Positions 19,033 to 27,283 of a DNA stretch of 64,000 nt are shown here, in pieces; within the stretch, counting starts at the first letter, position 1; each line of letters begins with the position of its first letter. Below the pieces are notes generated by a model. It searched no databases. It saw only the letters and a program-made list of their open reading frames with translations, and had not been told where the DNA came from. The stretch spans positions 43,055-107,054 of the forward strand of contig ONDR01000002.1 of NCBI GenBank assembly GCA_900316675.1, read 5' to 3'. The position numbers and the translations under genes are program-made. The DNA is from an uncultured Bacteroidales bacterium. Its GTDB lineage: Bacteria > Bacteroidota > Bacteroidia > Bacteroidales > UBA932.

Positions 19033-20181
19033 CTAAAGAAGTTGCAAGCCAAGACCGGGAGCGTCAGAAAGTGTAATCCTGCCTTTTTCTACAACCATGC
19101 CTTTGAAACGGTCGTTGGCAATGAGCAGGTTTCCGTCAAGGTCTGCAAAATCTACTACAGGGGAAATCTGTGCTGCTGCAGTAACTGCGCAAGAGGTTTC
19201 TGTCATACAGCCAACCATTACCTGCATGCCTTCTGCGCGGGCGTAGTTGGCCATCTTCCAGGCTTCGCGCATACCAGTACATTTCATAAGTTTAATGTTG
19301 ATGCCGTGGTAAGCACCTTTGATTCTGGGAATATCCTTGAGTCTCTGGATGGCCTCGTCAGCATAGAGGGGCAGCGGGCTGCGCTCCTTGAGCCATGCGG
19401 TCTCGTCCAGCATCTCCTTGGGCATAGGCTGCTCTACCATTACGATGCCGTGCTCCTTGAGCCAGAAGATCTCGTCCAGAGCCTTCTGTTTGTCTTTCCA
19501 ACCCTGGTTTGCATCGACTGCGATGGGGAGGTCGGTCACCTTGCGGATGGTTTCAATCATCTCGTAGTCGTTGTCAAGACCTACCTTTACCTTAAGTATA
19601 TTGAATTTGTCTGCGCATTCCTTTGTCTTTTCAAGCACAACCTCGGGGGTGTCGATTCCGATGGTGAAGGTTGTGTTGGGTGCCTTTGCTGCGTTGAGGC
19701 CCCAAATCTTCCACCACGGCAGGCCGATGAGCTGGCCTACAAGGTCGTGAAGGGCAATATCGACGGCTGCTTTTGCTGCTCCGTCACCCTCTGACAGGCT
19801 GTCTACATATGTAAGGATGTCGTCAATCTGGAAGGGGTCGCTGAACTGCTCCAGATCTACCTTTGCAAGGAAGCTTTCTACGCTTTCGTAGGTCTGGCCA
19901 AGATAAGGGGGCATTGAGGCCTCGCCGTAACCGGTGTATCCGTCGTATTCGATTTTAACCTGGATGTCCGGGGTGGTGGTGCGGGAATATGAAGCAACAG
20001 TGAAAACGTGGGCGAGCTTAAGCTCGTAGCGCTCCCAGCTGAGTTTCATCCTGGCTATACCGCCAACCTTGTAGGCGCGGGGTTTGTTTTCTTCTTTTTT
20101 ACCGCAGGCGGCTGCAGTGCCCATAACGGCTGCTCCGGCTGTTGCCAGTGCTGCTGTCCTAAGAAAGTCTCTCCTTTGCAT
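19033..20181 (-). CDS. L-Ala-D/L-Glu (dipeptide) epimerase, exported lipoprotein
   Basis: 382 residues from the ATG at 20181, which places a Tat motif (RRDFLR) directly at the N-terminus and a lipobox AAAC (Cys26). A longer frame to 20364 only adds non-coding sequence. Enolase superfamily, muconate-lactonising-like group, with all expected residues: KxK (Lys197, Lys199), metal ligands Asp223 (DANQGW), Glu250 (VEQP) and Asp275 (DEA), and catalytic Lys297. This arrangement fits the Ala-Glu dipeptide epimerases that act on murein peptides. The Tat/lipoprotein signal puts this copy outside the cytoplasm. First gene of the six-gene minus operon. Substrate preference among dipeptides cannot be read from sequence. 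Confidence 0.9.
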   Translation of the reverse strand: MQRRDFLRTAALATAGAAVMGTAAACGKKEENKPRAYKVGGIARMKLSWERYELKLAHVFTVASYSRTTTPDIQVKIEYDGYTGYGEASMPPYLGQTYESVESFLAKVDLEQFSDPFQIDDILTYVDSLSEGDGAAKAAVDIALHDLVGQLIGLPWWKIWGLNAAKAPNTTFTIGIDTPEVVLEKTKECADKFNILKVKVGLDNDYEMIETIRKVTDLPIAVDANQGWKDKQKALDEIFWLKEHGIVMVEQPMPKEMLDETAWLKERSPLPLYADEAIQRLKDIPRIKGAYHGINIKLMKCTGMREAWKMANYARAEGMQVMVGCMTETSCAVTAAAQISPVVDFADLDGNLLIANDRFKGMVVEKGRITLSDAPGLGLQLL

Positions 20182-20213
20182 ATATAAGTTAGTGTTAAGT
20201 TGTTTCCAGTCTC

Positions 20214-20243
20214 CAAAATTATAAAAAACGTTACATATTTCAT
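20214..20243 (-). promoter_or_regulatory. Probable promoter of the epimerase-TonB receptor operon
   Basis: On the minus strand TAATTTTG (20221-20214) matches TAnnTTTG. At a 19-base distance the -33 position reads ATG rather than TTG. The start codon is about 33 bases downstream. Divergent from the rpsA promoter. Confidence 0.45.
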
Positions 20244-20281
20244 AGATTTTTGAGAGATTTTTTCTAAAAATCATGTTATGC

Positions 20282-20312
20282 TTTGATATTAAAGGAATTG
20301 AGTCTATATTTG
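20282..20312 (+). promoter_or_regulatory. rpsA promoter
   Basis: TTTG (20282-20285), 19-base spacer, TATATTTG (20305-20312): a full match to the Bacteroides -33/-7 consensus. It implies a leader of about 70 bases before rpsA. Confidence 0.8.
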
Positions 20313-20388
20313 CAGGCTTTTTGGCTCCGAATGGGGCAAAAGCACAAGGTATAATGTTAAACAACTAGTTTTTAATTAATTAAACACT

Positions 20389-22176
20389 ATGTCAGAAGAA
20401 ATCAAAAAGGCGCAGCTTAACGCTTCCGTAGCTCCCGAGGCATTTGACTGGGATGCATTCGAAAGTGGCGCAGACCTCTACGGTGCAGAAGATAAGGCTG
20501 CAATTGAGGCCGCTTACAATCAGACTCTTTCCAAGGTCGTAGAGAACGACGTTGTAGAGGGTGTAGTTACCGCTATCTCCAAGAGAGAGGTTATCGTTAA
20601 CATCGGTTACAAGAGCGAGGGTGTAATCCCCGCTCCTGAGTTCCGTTACAATCCTGACCTCAAAGTAGGTGATAAGGTAGAAGTTTACGTAGAGTCTGCA
20701 GAGGACCGCAAGGGTCAGCTGCTTCTTTCTCACAAGAAGGCACGCCAGCTCCGTTCTTGGGATATGGTTAACGCTGCCTTCGATAATGGCGATATCGTTA
20801 AGGGTTATGTTAAGACCCGCACCAAGGGTGGTATGATCGTAGATGTATTCGGCATCGAGGCCTTCCTCCCCGGTAGCCAGATCGACATCAAGCCTATCCG
20901 TGACTACGACGTATTCGTAGACCAGACCATGGACTTCAAGATCGTTAAGATCAACCAGGAGTTCCGCAATGTAGTTGTTTCTCACAAGGCTCTCCTTGAG
21001 GCTGAGCTCGAGAAGCAGAAGAGCGAGATCATCAGCAAGCTTGAAAAGGGCCAGATCCTTGAGGGTACCGTTAAGAATATCACCAACTACGGTGTATTCG
21101 TTGACCTCGGTGGCGTTGACGGTCTCATCCACATCACAGACCTTTCTTGGGGCCGTATCAACAACCCTGAGGAGATCGTTTCTCTTGATGAAAAGATTAA
21201 GGTTGTTGTTCTTGATTTCAACGAGCAGCAGAAGCGCATCGCTCTTGGTCTCAAGCAGCTTACCGCTCATCCTTGGGACGCTCTTGATCCCAATCTTAAG
21301 GTTGGTGACAAGGTTAAGGGTAAAGTTGTTCTCATCGCTGACTATGGCGCATTCGTAGAGATTATGCCCGGCGTTGAGGGTCTCATCCACGTTTCTGAAA
21401 TGAGCTGGAGCCCCCGTCTCCGCATCGCCCAGGACTTCCTTAAGGTTGGCGACGAGGTAGAGGCACAGGTACTCTCACTCGACCGCGAGGCTCGCAAGAT
21501 GTCTCTTGGTCTGAAGCAGCTTGTAGAGAACCCTTGGGAGAACATCCGTGAGCGTTATCCCGTTGGCAGCAAGCAGACTGCAACCGTACGTAATATCACC
21601 ACCTTCGGTGTATTCGCAGAGCTCGAGGACGGTATCGAGGGTCTTGTTCACATCAGCGACCTTAGCTGGGACAAGATCAAGCATCCTTCAGAGATGGTTC
21701 AGCCCGGTGACAAGATCGAGGTTGTTATCCTTGACTTCGACGAGGCTAACCACAAGCTCAGCCTTGGCCACAAGCAGCTTCTCCCTAACCCTTGGGATCA
21801 GCTCGAGGCTAAATATCCTGCCGGCACCACTGTAGAGGGCAAGGTTGCTTCTACTACAGACAAGGGCGCTACCGTTGTCCTTGAGGACGGCACCGAGTGC
21901 TTCTGCTTCAGCCGTGACCTCGTTAAGGAGGATGGCAAGACCGCAGTTGTAGGCGAGACTCTTCCTTTCAAGGTTGTAGAGCTCCGTCGCAGCACCCGCA
22001 GGGTTCTTCTCAGCCACACCCGCACTTATGCAGAGGTTAAGGCAGAGAAAGCAGCCGCTGAGGCCGACACCACCAAGAAGGCAGTTAAGAAGGTTAACAG
22101 CAACGTAGAGAAGACCACCCTCGGTGATATCTCTGAGCTCGCAGCCCTCAAGAACAAGCTGGAGAAAGGTGAGTAA
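20389..22176 (+). CDS. rpsA: Ribosomal protein S1
   Basis: 595 residues with consecutive S1 (OB-fold) repeats, easily seen from recurring units such as GVFVDLGGVDGLIHITDLSW, GAFVEIMPGVEGLIHVSEMSW and GVFAELEDGIEGLVHISDLSW, each followed by a GLKQL or GHKQL segment. The first two repeats are more degenerate and would be the ribosome-docking ones; the last one (TDKGATVVLEDGTECFCFSRD) is also divergent. It binds mRNA at the 30S platform. The length is normal for Bacteroidota S1, with a Lys/Ala-rich tail. Its own promoter lies upstream, and rnz overlaps its 3' end. Confidence 0.97.
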   Translation: MSEEIKKAQLNASVAPEAFDWDAFESGADLYGAEDKAAIEAAYNQTLSKVVENDVVEGVVTAISKREVIVNIGYKSEGVIPAPEFRYNPDLKVGDKVEVYVESAEDRKGQLLLSHKKARQLRSWDMVNAAFDNGDIVKGYVKTRTKGGMIVDVFGIEAFLPGSQIDIKPIRDYDVFVDQTMDFKIVKINQEFRNVVVSHKALLEAELEKQKSEIISKLEKGQILEGTVKNITNYGVFVDLGGVDGLIHITDLSWGRINNPEEIVSLDEKIKVVVLDFNEQQKRIALGLKQLTAHPWDALDPNLKVGDKVKGKVVLIADYGAFVEIMPGVEGLIHVSEMSWSPRLRIAQDFLKVGDEVEAQVLSLDREARKMSLGLKQLVENPWENIRERYPVGSKQTATVRNITTFGVFAELEDGIEGLVHISDLSWDKIKHPSEMVQPGDKIEVVILDFDEANHKLSLGHKQLLPNPWDQLEAKYPAGTTVEGKVASTTDKGATVVLEDGTECFCFSRDLVKEDGKTAVVGETLPFKVVELRRSTRRVLLSHTRTYAEVKAEKAAAEADTTKKAVKKVNSNVEKTTLGDISELAALKNKLEKGE

Positions 22177-23086
22177 AGACTTTCAAGTTCGGATGATGGG
22201 CACGGCTTCGGCCATGCCCGTCTCCGGCAAATATCAGAGCGCCCAGGTACTTTGCGTACACGGGCGCTATTTTCTGATAGATTGCGGCGAGGGCGTGCAG
22301 CAGCAGATGACTGCCCTCAAAGTTCCTATGATGAAGATTGATTCCATCTTCATCTCTCACATCCACGGAGATCATGTGTTCGGTCTCTTTGGCCTGCTTT
22401 CTACCCTTGGCATGAAAGGCAGGACTGCTGCAATGAACATTTACGGTCCTGTGAACCTGGGGCCTATAATCAAGTTCTTCCTTTCTTATTATGGGGATGG
22501 GCTTGCTTATGAAATTAGGTTCGTTCCTTTGAAGGGTTCCGCTCCCGAAGTTATCTACGATACCAAGAATCTGGAGGTTGTGGCTCTGCCGCTTAATCAT
22601 GGCATCGAGACTTATGGCTACATTTTCCGTGAGAAGGAGCCTATGCTCAATGTGCACAAGTGGACGGTTGAGGCTTTTGGGTTAAGCCTTACAGAGATTG
22701 GGGCGCTCAAGAGGGGAGAGGATATTTCCCGTGCCGATGGTACCGTTCTTACTGCAGAGCGTTGTGCTTACAAGCCGTTCGAGCCGGCTGCCTATGCTTA
22801 TATCAGCGATACGGCTCCGTTCCCGGAGCTGGCTGCGTGGCTGAAGGGTGTTACTACCCTTTATCATGAGGCTACTTATCTTTCCGGTCTTGAGGATCAG
22901 GCTGCCAAGAGGCATCATTCTACTACTTTGCAGGCTGCTTCTGTGGCTCGTGATGCGGGTGTCAGCCGTCTTATCATCGGCCATTATTCTTCACGTGAGA
23001 AGGATATCGCCCTGTACCAGGCTGAATGCCGAACCATCTTCCCTGAAACCTTCGCCGCTACCGACGGAGATTCCTTTGAAATCTAG
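22169..23086 (+). CDS. rnz: Ribonuclease Z
   Basis: 305 residues if started at the GTG at 22169, which overlaps the rpsA stop by 8 bases and gives the family-like N-terminus MSKDFQVRMMGTASAMP; ATG codons at 22193 and 22196 would cut into the first strand. Metallo-beta-lactamase fold with zinc motif H64-x-H66-G-D68-H69 (SHIHGDH), a later ADGTVL region, ISDTAPF and a terminal HYSSRE segment typical of tRNase Z. It removes the 3' trailer of tRNA precursors. Translational coupling to rpsA is likely. The stop overlaps the convergent rel gene by 4 bases (CTAG). Confidence 0.93.
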   Translation: MSKDFQVRMMGTASAMPVSGKYQSAQVLCVHGRYFLIDCGEGVQQQMTALKVPMMKIDSIFISHIHGDHVFGLFGLLSTLGMKGRTAAMNIYGPVNLGPIIKFFLSYYGDGLAYEIRFVPLKGSAPEVIYDTKNLEVVALPLNHGIETYGYIFREKEPMLNVHKWTVEAFGLSLTEIGALKRGEDISRADGTVLTAERCAYKPFEPAAYAYISDTAPFPELAAWLKGVTTLYHEATYLSGLEDQAAKRHHSTTLQAASVARDAGVSRLIIGHYSSREKDIALYQAECRTIFPETFAATDGDSFEI

Positions 23087-25209
23087 ATACGAGATACCTT
23101 TACGATACCTTTAAGGTTTTTGATTTGGGAGATTACCTTGTCGAGTTCTGAGCCTGAAGGGACAGAGAGCTTTAAGGTAATGTAGTATAGACCTTCACGG
23201 GGATTCTCTGTCATGTTGAAAGAACGTAGGGAAGTCTTGAAGGAATCTACAATAGCCATAATCTGGCCTGTAACACCGGATTCAGTAGCAGAAACAATCT
23301 TCAGGGAAACCTGGAAGCCGCTTCCGGACGGAGTATCAGTCCAGCGAACGCGCTGGATACGGTAAGGGTACATCTCCATGAGCCTGGCGGCGTTAGGGCA
23401 GGACATACGGTGAATCTTGATGCCGGCGTCCCTGGTAACAAAACCAAAAACATCGTCCCCGAAGACGGGATTGCAGCACTTGGCCATCTTGTAGTCAAGG
23501 CCCTTCAGGCCCTGGGCGTTAATGACCAGAATGTCGTCAGAACCGGATGTGGCCGTCCACTGCTCCTTTTTCTCCTTGCCTGTTTCCTGGGGCTGGTCGT
23601 TACCCCATTCCTGGATGAAGGTCTTGACAACGTTTACGTCCAAAGAGCCGTCGCCGATTGCAGCAAACATCTCTTTTACAGACGGATAGCGGTGCTTCTT
23701 CATGAATTCTCCGCGCATCTCGTCCGTAAAGTCCAGTTTCCAGTTCTTGAGGCGGCGCTCCAGCAGCTCTTTGCCGTCGGCGGACAGCTTGTATTCCTGA
23801 TCCTTCAGTACCTGGCGTATTTTGCTGCGTGCCTTGGAGGTTACGACAAAGTTGAGCCAGTCTGCTGACGGCTTGCTGTTCTTGTTGGTCAGGATCTCCA
23901 CTATGTCTCCGGTGTGCAGCTTCTCGCGGATGCTCACAGGCTTGCCGCCAATTAGGGCTCCGGTGCACTTTACACCCACGTTGGAGTGGATGTTGAAGGC
24001 GAAGTCAAGCACTGTCGAGCCTGCTGAAAGGATGCGGAGCTCGCCGGTAGGCGTGAATACGAATATTTCGCCGGGAGGCGGGGAGGGGAGGTCGTCCGGC
24101 TTGGTGGTGTGCGGATGCTCAAGGGCGTAGCGCACGGACGTCAGCCATCGGTCCATTGTCTTTTCGTGGCTGATGCCCTTGTAAGACCAGTGTGCGGCAT
24201 CTCCGTTCTCTGCAATGTCGTCCATCCTCTTGGAACGGATCTGAACCTCTACATAGGCGCCTTCCTTATTCTTTACGGTAATGTGCAGGCACTCGTAGCC
24301 GTTATCCTTTGGCTTTGTAAGCCAGTCGCGTAGGCGCTTGGTGTCCGGTTCGTACTCTTCTGTCACATAAGAATATACGTCCCAGCAAAGCTTGAGTTCT
24401 TTCTCGCGGACCGGTTCGCAGTCAATTATGAAGCGGATGGCAAAGACGTCGTACACGCCTTCGAAGGGCACTTTCTGCTTCTGCATCTTCTTAAAGATGG
24501 ACCAGGCAGTCTTGGTGCGGATCTTAAGCTTGTATGAAATGCCGGCATCGGACAGCTTGCGTTTAAGCGGCTCAATGAATTCGGCGGTCAGTTTTTCACG
24601 GTCGCCTTCAGTTGCCTTAAGCTTATTGTTGATGGTGCGATACTCTTCCGGGTAAACATGGCGGAAGTAAATATCCTCCAGCTCGCTCTTAATATTGTAA
24701 AGGCCAAGCTGGTGGGCCAGGGGAATGTACAACATCAGGGTCTCAAGGCACTTTCGCTCGCGTACGCCCTTGGGCATGCTGGACAGGTTTCGCATTATTT
24801 CAAGCCTGTCGGCAATCTTTATTACGGTAACGCGGGGGTCGGTGGAATACTGGACGATGAGGCGTTTGTAGTTCTCTGCTTCAAGTCTGGTATCCTTGGG
24901 ATTGATGGTGGAAATCTTGTCCAGACCATCTACAATCTGCATTACTTCCTGCGGGAAGCCTGCGATAGAGGCCCTGGCGGAAGGGTTCATCCTGGTGGCC
25001 TCGTGCAGGAAGACGGCTGCAACGCAAACCGGTTGCAGGCCAATTTCTGCATCGACTATACGGGCTACGCCCAGAGGGTGTTCCAGGAAGGGGGCTCCGC
25101 TGTCCCTTTGCTTGTCTGCAAGGGCCTGTTCTGCTATATCATAAGCCTTCTGGACAAGGATAAGCTCCTCGCCCTCAAGGTGTGGAAATATTTCTTTTAC
25201 GTTTTTCAC
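23083..25209 (-). CDS. relA: RelA/SpoT-family (p)ppGpp synthetase with degenerate hydrolase site
   Basis: 708 residues in the long-Rel layout: HD domain (about 1-180), synthetase (about 225-345), TGS (about 375-440), zinc-finger/RIS region with CC pair (about 560-620), C-terminal ACT. Synthetase residues look intact: Asp254 in YDVFAIRF, Glu321 in VEVQIRS, the GYECLH and AENGDAAHW motifs. The HD site is not: HD reads HE (69-70), the usual ED four residues on reads RM (73-74), and ADRLHNM reads ADRLEIM (133-139). Hydrolysis is therefore probably lost and a second, bifunctional Rel should exist elsewhere. Last gene of the uvrB-GH73-mltG-rel operon. Confidence 0.93.
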   Translation of the reverse strand: MKNVKEIFPHLEGEELILVQKAYDIAEQALADKQRDSGAPFLEHPLGVARIVDAEIGLQPVCVAAVFLHEATRMNPSARASIAGFPQEVMQIVDGLDKISTINPKDTRLEAENYKRLIVQYSTDPRVTVIKIADRLEIMRNLSSMPKGVRERKCLETLMLYIPLAHQLGLYNIKSELEDIYFRHVYPEEYRTINNKLKATEGDREKLTAEFIEPLKRKLSDAGISYKLKIRTKTAWSIFKKMQKQKVPFEGVYDVFAIRFIIDCEPVREKELKLCWDVYSYVTEEYEPDTKRLRDWLTKPKDNGYECLHITVKNKEGAYVEVQIRSKRMDDIAENGDAAHWSYKGISHEKTMDRWLTSVRYALEHPHTTKPDDLPSPPPGEIFVFTPTGELRILSAGSTVLDFAFNIHSNVGVKCTGALIGGKPVSIREKLHTGDIVEILTNKNSKPSADWLNFVVTSKARSKIRQVLKDQEYKLSADGKELLERRLKNWKLDFTDEMRGEFMKKHRYPSVKEMFAAIGDGSLDVNVVKTFIQEWGNDQPQETGKEKKEQWTATSGSDDILVINAQGLKGLDYKMAKCCNPVFGDDVFGFVTRDAGIKIHRMSCPNAARLMEMYPYRIQRVRWTDTPSGSGFQVSLKIVSATESGVTGQIMAIVDSFKTSLRSFNMTENPREGLYYITLKLSVPSGSELDKVISQIKNLKGIVKVSRI

Positions 25210-25227
25210 GGCTGGTTTCTACTACAA

Positions 25228-26280
25228 TTATTTTGCCGCTAAGGCATCTTTCTGACGTATTGTAAGCGCTCTTTGGAACTCCCGTGCATTTTTAAGGTGC
25301 TCTGTATAAGTAGATGCAAAGTTGTGGGAGCCATTAAAATTGGAATTGGCGCAGAAATACAGGTAGCCCTGTGAGGTGTCCGGGTTCAATACTGCTTCAA
25401 GACAGGCCTTGGTAGGAACGCAGATGGGTGCCGGCGGCAGGCCCGAATTCATGTATGTATTGAACGGCGAATCTACAAGCAGGTGGCTTCTGAATATCCT
25501 GTTAAGCTGGTAGTCGTAGCAGTATGCGATAGTAGGGTCTGCCTGCAACTTCATGCCAATCCTCATCCTGTTCAGATATACGCCGGCTATCTTTGGCATT
25601 TCCGGTTCGTAGTTGGTCTCTCCCTTGACGATGGAAGCAAGTATTGAAACTTCTTCCTGTGTCAGGCCCTGCAGGCGGGCTTTTTCTTTATTTTCTTCTG
25701 TCCAAAAGGCATCGTAAGCCTTTTTCTGACGGGCCAGGATCTCCGGCATCGTCTCTGTCCAAAGGACTTCGTAGGTGTCCGGAATAAAGAGGGAAAAGAC
25801 ATTGTCCTTGGTGAAGCCCAGGCCGGCCAGCAGTGCGGAATCGCGCAGCGCCATAATTACGTCCAGCGAATCCAGCATCAGTTGTGCCGATATCTTTCTG
25901 GCTATGCCTCCCTGCTGGCGCATTGTGCCGGATAGTACCAGCTTGACCGGAGTCTGCCAGCCATGCGAAAGCATTCGGGCTACGTATGTTGATGTCTGCC
26001 CGGGTTCTACAAAATAGTGTCCGGGCTTGATTGCCGATCCTGCCGCTTCTTCTGCCACGCAGCGGCGCAGGCTGGCTTCCCATTTAACGTCGCAGCTGTC
26101 TATTATGTATTGTGTCACAGATTCCCAGCTGGCGGCCTTGTCTACAAAAAGCTCTGCCCGCCGGCCAAAGTTGTCGGCCTTGCGGTCATAGACCTTTTTT
26201 CCTACAAACCACCCTGCCACCAGCAGCGCTGCAAACACGCCGCCGGCAATGCCCAGAACTATCTTTTTCTTCTTTGTCAT
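25228..26280 (-). CDS. mltG: Endolytic murein transglycosylase MltG (YceG family)
   Basis: 350 residues: short basic N-terminus, one membrane segment (about 8-28), a LysM-like region, then the YceG catalytic domain with the strongly conserved end of the motif (IAGVYLNRMRIGMKLQADPT) and PFNTYMNSGLPPAPI. MltG cuts nascent glycan strands in the periplasm. The motif usually reading SIVExET reads SIVKGET here: the Glu before Thr is kept, while the preceding acidic position is Lys. The gap to the upstream GH73 gene is 3 bases; 18 bases separate it from rel. Confidence 0.92.
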   Translation of the reverse strand: MTKKKKIVLGIAGGVFAALLVAGWFVGKKVYDRKADNFGRRAELFVDKAASWESVTQYIIDSCDVKWEASLRRCVAEEAAGSAIKPGHYFVEPGQTSTYVARMLSHGWQTPVKLVLSGTMRQQGGIARKISAQLMLDSLDVIMALRDSALLAGLGFTKDNVFSLFIPDTYEVLWTETMPEILARQKKAYDAFWTEENKEKARLQGLTQEEVSILASIVKGETNYEPEMPKIAGVYLNRMRIGMKLQADPTIAYCYDYQLNRIFRSHLLVDSPFNTYMNSGLPPAPICVPTKACLEAVLNPDTSQGYLYFCANSNFNGSHNFASTYTEHLKNAREFQRALTIRQKDALAAK

Positions 26281-26283
26281 ATC

Positions 26284-27255
26284 CTAATACAAAACCCTGT
26301 TCTTTACACCTTTACCGCGAAGGATCAGCTCGTCTCCCTCTTTGGTTACATAGTCCTCCGGGAGCTTGTTTTTCTTAAGCAGGGCTGAAAGCTTGATTGC
26401 AAAGCGCTGGGATATATCCCGCAGGCTTTCTCCGTCCTTTTCTACGATATACTTTTCCAGGTCTTTCTGGGTGTTGTTCTTCTTTGCCTGTACATATACT
26501 ATGGTTCCGGGCAGGAGCGGTTCAGCCGCCTTAAGGTCATTAAACTTTAGTATTTCCTTTTTGAAGAGGTCATACTGGCGGGCGATGTCGGCGTAAGTTT
26601 CACCTTCTACGGAATATACAAACGGCACGCCGTTCTTGGAGTACATCTTCCTTGTCAGTGAGAAACTGAAGGTCTCCCTGCCGCTGGGCTCATAAACTTT
26701 TGGCTCTTCTATGGTAAGAGGGGATGGCGGTACGCTTTCTCCGGTGTCATAGACATAAAGCTGATAGTCTTCTATAACCTTGATTAGCTTGTTCGCATAG
26801 GCAGGGTCGGTGGCGTAACCGGCCTTCTTCAGACCGCGTGCCCAGCCCTTGTAGTCGGTAGGCTCAAGGTCGAAGAGGAATTTGTACCTGTCCCAGTAGC
26901 GTAGGAAGTCAGAGTGGTCGCGGAAGGACTCTTCTGCATGCTTGTAAACGCGGAAGCATTCGTTCCTGCGGTCGTCATCCACCTTCATGGTCTTGCCTGT
27001 CCAGCCGTGGCATTTAATTCCAAAGTGGTTGTTGCCTTCTGATGCCAGTTCTGACAGTCCCGCGCGGGATTCAAGCAGGCCCTGGGCCAGGGTGATGCTG
27101 GCCGGAACGCCGCTGCGGTGCATTTCCTGAACGGCCAGGTCCTTGTATTTTGCTATGTATTTCTGCTGGGGGGTATCGCCCGTAGTTGCAGCCCCAAGGC
27201 CAATCAGGGCCATAAGACTTATGCAAAAGGCGGATATATGCTTCCTTACATTCAT
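26284..27255 (-). CDS. GH73 glucosaminidase with LysM domains
   Basis: 323 residues. Signal peptide (to about residue 24), then a mannosyl-glycoprotein endo-beta-N-acetylglucosaminidase-type (GH73) domain: ASITLAQGLLESRAG carries the probable catalytic Glu, followed by NNHFGIKCH and WARGLKKAGYATDP. C-terminal to it are two LysM-like repeats (about 205-255 and 270-315: VEGETYADIARQYDL and VEKDGESLRDISQRFAI). It hydrolyses GlcNAc-MurNAc bonds in peptidoglycan, probably in the periplasm. It sits between uvrB (28-base gap) and mltG (3 bases), forming a cell-wall pair. Confidence 0.9.
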   Translation of the reverse strand: MNVRKHISAFCISLMALIGLGAATTGDTPQQKYIAKYKDLAVQEMHRSGVPASITLAQGLLESRAGLSELASEGNNHFGIKCHGWTGKTMKVDDDRRNECFRVYKHAEESFRDHSDFLRYWDRYKFLFDLEPTDYKGWARGLKKAGYATDPAYANKLIKVIEDYQLYVYDTGESVPPSPLTIEEPKVYEPSGRETFSFSLTRKMYSKNGVPFVYSVEGETYADIARQYDLFKKEILKFNDLKAAEPLLPGTIVYVQAKKNNTQKDLEKYIVEKDGESLRDISQRFAIKLSALLKKNKLPEDYVTKEGDELILRGKGVKNRVLY

Positions 27256-27283
27256 ATCAAAAAGCCAATTTTGTCAAAGATAA

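Noticed and set aside
20392..21390. 332-codon open frame antisense to rpsA
   Set aside because: It mirrors the codon bias of S1 repeats; no family resemblance, no promoter or start context.
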